46,369 nucleotides of DNA from Chara braunii (lineage: Eukaryota; Streptophyta; Charophyceae; Charales; Characeae): the NCBI GenBank assembly GCA_003427395.1, contig BFEA01000009.1, forward strand, positions 1,142,279 to 1,188,647, in the 5' to 3' direction. The position numbers and the translations under genes are program-made. The first letter of the stretch is position 1. Every line of letters begins with the position of its first letter. The notes beneath the pieces were generated by a model. The model was given only the letters and a program-made list of their open reading frames with translations, was not told the origin of the DNA and searched no databases. Shown piece after piece: positions 39,911 to 46,369 of the stretch.

Positions 39911-42900
39911 TCAGTCCAAGGCAGGACCTTTACCTTTCTTATCTCTTTCGTAGGCTCTAACTATGTCGGGAGCTGTTTCTAGAAGTTCGGTTCTAGTAAA
40001 CCAGCGGTCGTCTTCTGGTTCCTGATAAGCAAATCAAACCTCGTACTGCTTCTGCGGACGACCTCGACCTCCTGTTCTGAACACGTCTTCACCTACAATG
40101 CCGTCAATGTCCTATCTTCCGTCCATGTCTGGAGGAATCATGGATCTTCTAGATGGAAACTGTTGACTTGTGACATACGGCAACAACTTTGAGGCATGAA
40201 ACACAGGGTAGGTGTGGAGGTGTGATGGGATCTCTACTGTGTAGGACGGCCCATCCTCTCCGCCCTTAACTTCTAGAACTGGCCACGGTCCTCTATACAC
40301 GGGCAGTAACTTCTGCGAGATGTTTTCCTCAGGAGCAAACTCTTTGGACTTGACCCAGACCAGGTCGCCTACTTGAAACTGTGACGGGCAACGATGCTTA
40401 TTAGCTTGTTCTATCATTCGGTGTTGGGCCTTCCTGAGGTTCTCTACCACGGTAGCTAACTCTTTCTCGTGCTGTAACGCAAACTCCCTAGTACCGGGCG
40501 GTAGCCTGTGAATCTGGTCCCGGTTAAGTCCCTCAAACGGTCTGCGTGGTCTAAAGGACTTGTGTAACTCGTTGGGAGTGCGACAGGTAGACAACTGCAC
40601 GCTGTTATTGTACGCACTGGCTACTTTGGGCAACATCTCATCCCAATTGATCTGATCCGGTCTAATGTACACACCCAGAACTGTTGCAGGATCTTATTCA
40701 TCTGTTCAGTCTGACCGTTGGTCTCTGGATGACGGCCAGATGACATCAACAACTTGGAGCCTAGACTCTCACCAACTCCTGCCAGTTCTGACTAGTGAAC
40801 CGGGTGTCTCTATCACTAACTATAGACAGTGGAACCCCGTGCTCACTGACCCAATGATCAAAAAACTTCTGAATTACTAGCTCAGTTCGAGCTTCTGCAG
40901 GTAATGGGACAAAAACAGCATATTTACTAAATGTATCAACTATGACCATGACTTGGCTCTTGCCATGCCTGCTCTTGACGCCAGCGTCCATAAAGTCAAT
41001 TGACACTGAATCTCCTGGCTGATCAGGAATAGGCAGGGGTCTGAGAAGACCTAGGGGGGCAAGCGCAGTAGTCTTATTCCTCTGGCAAACCTTACAACTG
41101 CGAACATACTCTATGCAGTCATTTTTCATCCCTGCCCAAGTGTACGCGTGCATCAGATTGGATAAAGTCTTTTGCCAACCGAAATGTCGCTATGTATCAT
41201 GACATTCCCCTAGGATCAGACTACACATCTCCTCATTGCTGGGAACGCACAGGCGGTCTACTACGTTAGTCTCCTCGAATAGTAACCCCTCTGTAGTGCG
41301 GTAATCTGGCCCAGTTTCTGGGGCCTCCCTAATAAATAGGGTCCTGCGCGTACGCCTCTCTAATTTCTGCTGCAGGTCTCTCCCTATATTCAGATAATGA
41401 ACTATTGCTCCAAAGTAGTCAGCTCTCCTACTCAGAGCGTCCGCAACTACATTATACTTCCTTTTGACTGGCTTGAGCTCAAAATCATACTGGTCTAGTT
41501 CGGCGGCCCACCTAGTCAGCTTAGGTTTCATCTTGGTCAGCGTCTTTAACCACCTTAACGTTTCGTGGTCTGAGTAGACTTTAAAGTGTCTCCCAAGCAA
41601 GTAGTGCTTCCAGTGTTTTAGAGCTTGCCTGAGAGCGTAGAGTTCCCTCTCATAGGTAGATGTTGCGACCTTCTCCGAAGGCATTCTGGCAGACATGAAC
41701 TCTACGGGCCTATACCCATTGCCATCGTCTTGCTGTAACACAGCACCTATACCGTATTGGCTCGCTTCAGTAACGACGACGAATGGTAAGGGCGAATCGG
41801 CTACTTTGAGGACTGGGTACTCTATCAACGCCTGCTTTAACTTCTTCATGGCAGACGTGCAGTCCTTGTCCCACTTCCAGATCGCTTCTTTCTTCAGCAA
41901 CCTGTGGAAGGAAGCAGCGATGGTGGAGAAGTTCCTAACAAACTTTCTTGAGTAGTTAGCTAAGCCTAAGAACGACCGCAACTCTGTCAACGTGCGGGGT
42001 GTAGGCCAATCTCTAATCGCTGCAATCTTACTATCTTCTGGTTTGATGCCGTCTCCGTCTAAGACATGGCCTAAATACAGACCTTGTGTCTTTGCCCATT
42101 CGCACTTCTTTGCATTGATCTTGAAGTTAGCCTCTCTGAGCTTCTCCAAGACCTGCCTTAGATGACCCTCATGCTCCTGGAGGGTCTTACTGAACACTAG
42201 AATGTCATCTAAATAAACTACTACAAACTTGTCTAACCACAGCCTAAACAAGTCATTCATACAACGCTGAAAAGTTGTTAGCGCGTTGGTTAGTCCAAAG
42301 GGCATAACTACGAACTCGTAGTGCCCATATCTAGTCCGAAACGCGGTCTTATACTGATCATCAGGATGGACCTCTATCTGATGATATCCGGACTTCAGAT
42401 CTATCTGCGAAAAATACTTGCAACCCTGCACCCGATCTAAAAGATCATTTATACGGGGCAGTGGCTCCGCATTCTTCACTGTGATAGCATTAAGACCCGT
42501 ATAGTCGATGCACATTCTAAGCTCTCCCTCCTTCTTTGGGACAAATAGAACAGGTGCTCCAAATGGAGATGAACTGGGCCTAATCCAACCCTTCTCTAGG
42601 AGTTCGTCTAACTGCTTGCGCAGCTCCTCCAATTACCGCGGGGACATCTTATACATTGCTCCTTTAGGAGTCCTACTGCCAGGCTTTATCTCAATGCGGT
42701 GCTGGATGGGCCGCGGGACTACTCCCGTAGGCGGCTTAGCTAAATCTACATACTCTTCCAGCAGTTTGGCAATAGCGAGATCTATGGGTTTTTCCTCTTT
42801 AGGCTCAGTAACTGGCCTGACATAGGCTACAAAGACTTGTTCTTCTAGCTGCTCCTTTTTCACTAATCTTGCAAACGCAAGAGCGCTAACGCAGCAATGT

Positions 42901-43483
42901 GCCAGGGAGTTATCTACTCCTGACACGTGGAACAAACGGGCAGTCTTGACCCCGCCTGACGAACTGCGGAGCCTACACTCGTGCTCTCTCAAATGGAGTG
43001 TGGCCCCGCCTGCCTCTCCCCAATCCATTCCTAGGACTATATCTAAAGGAAGGTTGTCCTCTACGAGGAGAGTCAAGGAATGGAGAACTTTCTCCACCTT
43101 CCCATCTTTCTCCAGGCGAAAGTACACCTGGACTCCCTCTACATAATCCTCTACTCGCATCGTGCGATTGTCTGCGAGGATACTCACTATGGGGTCTGCT
43201 AACTTCTGGACTTCTAACCCAACTTCAACTTTTGCAACGCCTTTCTACTAATATAGTTGCGCGTGGCCCCACTATCTACTAGGGCTCCTACTCTACCTCT
43301 GAAAATCTCTACATCTACTAAAACTAGGTGTCCCCTACTCTCCTTCTTCATTTTGGCCCAGGCGGGCATCCTCTCCTTTACCTCATCGGCCACGCTTATG
43401 AGGGAAGTGCCTAGAGAGACCCTAACACAAGCGGTCTCTGGACAACTATCTAGGCACCGGCCTGCAACTTCTACAATAGGCAC
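39911..43483 (-). pseudogene. pol: element C pol (protease to chromodomain)
   Basis: The protease keeps its active site (ALVDSGATRNYISRKAL, near 43260) but shifts frame at about 43215. From 43187 to 40761 one frame is broken only by TAA at 42633-42635 (Glu expected before LEELRKQL) and TAG at 41190-41192 (inside the integrase zinc motif ECHD-x-x-HFG). The RT is complete: [39 protein letters not shown] (42204-42215). RNase H has Glu for the first catalytic Asp (VTEASQYG). The integrase retains D (IDFMD), D (SDRDTRF) and, after a frameshift near 40760, E (NGQTEQMN). The chromodomain region (39911-40111) has TAG at 40112-40114 and TGA at 40034-40036. Confidence 0.9.
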
Positions 43484-43557
43484 ATGTGGTGTGGGAGTTT
43501 CTCATCGGCTCGCGCTCGTTTCCCCACATGGCCTTATGGTAGGGGCAGTTGCTACCC

Positions 43558-45428
43558 CTACCGGCGGCTGCCTTTCGATCCCTGGGCAGCCGAACAGGCC
43601 TCTCTATACTTCGGACAAAATTTGATGATGTGGCCATGGTCACCGCAATATATGCACTGCCCCTGGTCCACAAGTTGTTGCCACACGCGCTGGTCCAGGC
43701 CCAAGTCCTCCCAAGGCCTACCCTGTGGCAGACCTGGGTGCCATCCTCCTCTCCTATAGGGTGATCTATTACCCCTATTAGGCGACCTATTCCCTGAACG
43801 GTTTTGCGGGGGACCTTGACCCCTTCCTCCCGCTTGGCCGTTTCCTCCTCTACCACCAACCCCCTGATCGCCCTGGGAACAGCCCCCTGAAGCCCAGCCC
43901 CCTTGGCCTTGGCCTCTACCTCCTCCTTGCGGCCTCCCTCCGGCCGCGACAGCAGCGTAAGTCCTCCCCTGGCTAACGCCACTGTCCTCCTCCTCTAGTC
44001 CCCACTCAATTTGCTCGTAGGGGACTTTGTCAACACCACCCTCATCTAACGTAAGGATCAAACGATCCTTGGTCTTGACCTGACCCGAGATGGTGCGACC
44101 CTTCCACTTTTTGCCCTTATCTAGGTCCTTATGCCAAAAAGTGGAAATTGACATGGACCTCGCTTCGAACGCCACCACTTCCCTGCTCAATGCGTCGTAG
44201 GTCATGGTGGGTTGCTGGCTCTTCTCAAAGAAGTGCCCTCGTAACTGTTCGGGCATAGCCCGGTAGAAGAGGTTGACCAACTGCGTCTCAATAACCCCAT
44301 GGTCAGGAACGGCTACAACCCATCCATCACACCTTTGAGTGCCCTAGCACTCTTCCACTGCCGAGAGTGGATGGTTTGCAGTCGATCGGAGGCTTTGACG
44401 TTGCGCGAGACATCTGCAAATCGTTCGCGCAATAACTTAGGAAAATCATTGAGGGGAGAGAACACAGGGTAGGCAACTAAATCATCTTTGCAGTTGGCTG
44501 CGCGGCACAGGGACCTGGCAAAACTGGTTGTTTTCTTCCTTCTTCCCGCTATAGGAATCCGGGAACTTGACCTTGACCGGCTCCCTACGGGGACGTGCTT
44601 CCTCCTCCTTGGGAGCAGTCAATCTGGCGCCTTCTATGGCGCCCGTACAATAACGTTTCGTGCCTTCTAGGCGGGCCCTCACCTTTGAGCCCACCTGCGT
44701 CGCCGCTTCCCTGGCGAAGTCCCGGAGCCCCAGCCGTATAGAGCGTAAGGCAATGTCATGACCTCTACCAAACAGATATTGTTCTTCCTGGACGTGTGCC
44801 AGGCGCTCTATGTTTCTCGCCATTATCTCCATCTTCCCCAATAGGTCCACCTGCGTCGCCATTTGCTCTCTTTGCTTCTTTACCTCCGCTAATTTTTTAG
44901 TCGCCTGGCTCGCCGCCTCCATTCTTCTTTTCCTCTCCCTCGTCAATCGGAACTACCACTCCATTCTCTTCTCATCATCTATCGCCTGCCGCTTGAGTGG
45001 GTCTTCTTCTGCATCCCACTCTTTCATGGCGGCCTCTTGTTCTTCCCTGGGCACATACATCAATGCCTCCTCTTCTTCCCCCAGGGATAAACCAGCAACC
45101 CACTCCGCAATTTTCTTCTCCATCTGATCTTCCTTTGTACCTCTGCAATCACATCCTTGCCCCCTTCTTCTCCTTTCCAGCGGTTGTTCTTCTACCTCTT
45201 CCTCCTCTTTTACCGCTTTCAACTTCTCTTCTTGCTCTTTCCTCAGCCTCTCTCTCTCTCTCTGGCCATCTCTTCCTTAATCTTTCTCAATTCCGCCGCC
45301 TGTTCCTCCATCAGGGCCTTCTTCTTGGCCTTTTTCTTTTCTTTTCTCTCTTTCAAGATGGCGGCGACTTTTGCCTCCTGTTCTCCTGTGTAAGGGGAGG
45401 TGCTCCGGTCACTACGCGTGTCAACCAT
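43558..45428 (-). pseudogene. gag: element C gag (frameshifts, stop, core deletion)
   Basis: The ATG at 45428 begins MVDTRSDRSTSPYTGEQEAK, followed by long Lys/Glu-rich predicted coiled coils. The first frameshift falls in a CT run (about 45248-45262). TAG at 44953-44955 is a nonsense change in the frame that continues to 44482. At VKVKFPDSYSGKKEEN about 35-40 residues of the capsid core are missing compared with element A, with a frame shift. The rest (ARSLCRAANCKDDL to the zinc knuckle CIYCGDHGHIIKFC at about 43610-43655) is open to 43558. A Gly/Gln/Arg-rich linker precedes the knuckle. The N-terminus resembles Gag-like predictions I associate with Chara. Confidence 0.8.
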
Positions 45429-46369
45429 GGTGAAAGGTGCACAACCAAGTGACAATTTCGCTCCTCACCACTTAGACTCTCCCCCTAACTGACTCAACTT
45501 AAGACGGACTCAGTCTATGGACCACAGGATCCGTATGGAACCCTGACAACTATGGTCTCTGGCCTAGACTCTAATACTACAGCCGTCACTACAGGATCTG
45601 TTGCTGACCAGAAGGCATTTAAGGAGATCCCCTGTAACTTCTCAGGAATTCTTTAACGTCGCAAACAGGACAACGTGGTCAGCATATCCTCTCAAGACTT
45701 AGACAGTTCGTTGTGCAGCCCACAACTCGGATTTTGGGCCTACCGTGCCACACCGAGCAGCCCGCCGGTCAGCACCGGTCCTTGGGAGGGTTTGTGTCGT
45801 CCTGGACAGTCGAGTCGTCAGACACAGTCTTTAGCCCTACTCAGCCCGTGTGGGTTTGGTCAACAAGGCCCTATCCTTCAACCACAAAGTTCCTACACCG
45901 AGACAGAAGAGACTCGATGCAAAAAGGAGAGACAGACAAACTCAATGCCCTATCCTTCATACACGGAGTCCTATCACCTGGACAAAAGAGACTCAATGCA
46001 GAAAGAAGAGACAGACAGACTCAGACTCAGCAAGTACCATAAGGTGAGTGCACATCCATAGGGCGAGGGGATAGGCTAAGGGCATGGCGAGATTTTACCA
46101 ACTCCAGCTTGGTCAAAATCGTGGTCAACAGCTCCGATCAACCCTCCGATCAACCCTCCGATCAACGCCCGGTCAACCCTTGGTCACCGCCCGATCAACC
46201 TCCAAGTCAGCTATGGCTGCTGGCACCTCCTTCCTCGCCACCCTTCACTTCTCTTTCCCCCTCCTTCACCTTTTTTTTCGTTCTCCTTTTCTTATCTTTT
46301 TTTTTTTTTTTTTTTTTTTTTTTATCCTCGGCTATGTTTATCTTCCACTTCGTTGCCCCTCCTTCCTCC
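45429..46369 (-). other. element C leader with two tandem duplications
   Basis: Non-coding leader read on the minus strand. An approximately 80-bp unit is duplicated at 45869-45946 and 45949-46025 (shared words AGAGACTC(A/G)ATGCA, GAGACAGACA). A 12-bp CTCCGATCAACC unit is repeated around 46130-46200. A T-run spans about 46289-46323. The 5' LTR was not reached. Confidence 0.7.

Larger units (their letters stand above)
38553..46369 (-). mobile_element. element C: Ty3/gypsy chromovirus, cut by right edge
   Basis: Minus-strand Gag, protease, RT, RNase H, integrase and chromodomain remnant (45428 down to 39911), followed by a 3' LTR (39875 down to 38553). The 5' LTR must lie beyond the window, since no LTR or primer site appears in 45429-46369. 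The bases after the 3' LTR are AGTA on the minus strand, the predicted target duplication. It is the least decayed of the three chromoviruses. Confidence 0.9.

Noticed and set aside
1-46369. CRISPR arrays, bacterial operons, ribosome-binding sites
   Set aside because: Nothing of the kind is present; all evidence points to a eukaryotic nuclear genome.

Overview
The window looks like nuclear DNA of a streptophyte alga, most probably a charophyte such as Chara. The reasons are: Ty3/gypsy chromoviruses with an initiator-tRNA-Met primer site; a fragment of plastid accD; a plant-type leucine-rich-repeat (LRR) receptor gene built from 72-nt exons; very long introns; and a charged Gag N-terminus that I associate with Chara retroelements. 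The species is an inference, not a proof. No intact protein-coding gene is fully contained here.

Host gene. Three exons on the minus strand (37242-37365, 19486-19557, 18980-19051) match each other in phase. Spliced, they read as an LRRNT cap followed by LRR repeats. Its introns have been filled by nested retroelements: about 17.7 kb between the first two exons, at least 17 kb after the third, and an unknown length before the first.

Retroelements. Element A (1247-18677, +) is a decayed chromovirus with TATT target duplications. Its 5' leader was split by insertion D (2677-11827, TAAG duplications). D has C-type LTR ends and carries four unassigned ORFs, two of them clearly paralogous. Element B (23062-31390, +, TTAG duplications) is a chromovirus whose 5' LTR was split by solo LTR F1 (23127-24228). 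F2 (33017-34122) is a second solo LTR of that family, inserted in a reverse-transcriptase-like remnant. Element C (38553 to beyond the right edge, -) is the best preserved: its reverse transcriptase is intact. Every dated insertion has TG...CA ends and a 4-bp duplication. All three pol regions are dead, each by different lesions.

Small inserts sit between A and B: a tRNA-derived SINE with 17-bp duplications (20048-20472), a tandem pair of truncated U6 snRNA copies (19681-19879), a tRNA-like sequence in an LRR intron, and a 122-bp plastid insert holding the accD 3' end, flanked by a 49-bp duplication (20695-20914). The left edge (1-1246) and the 35.1-36.3 kb region hold microsatellites, perfect hairpins and a 545-bp assembly gap. 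Neither shows a gene.
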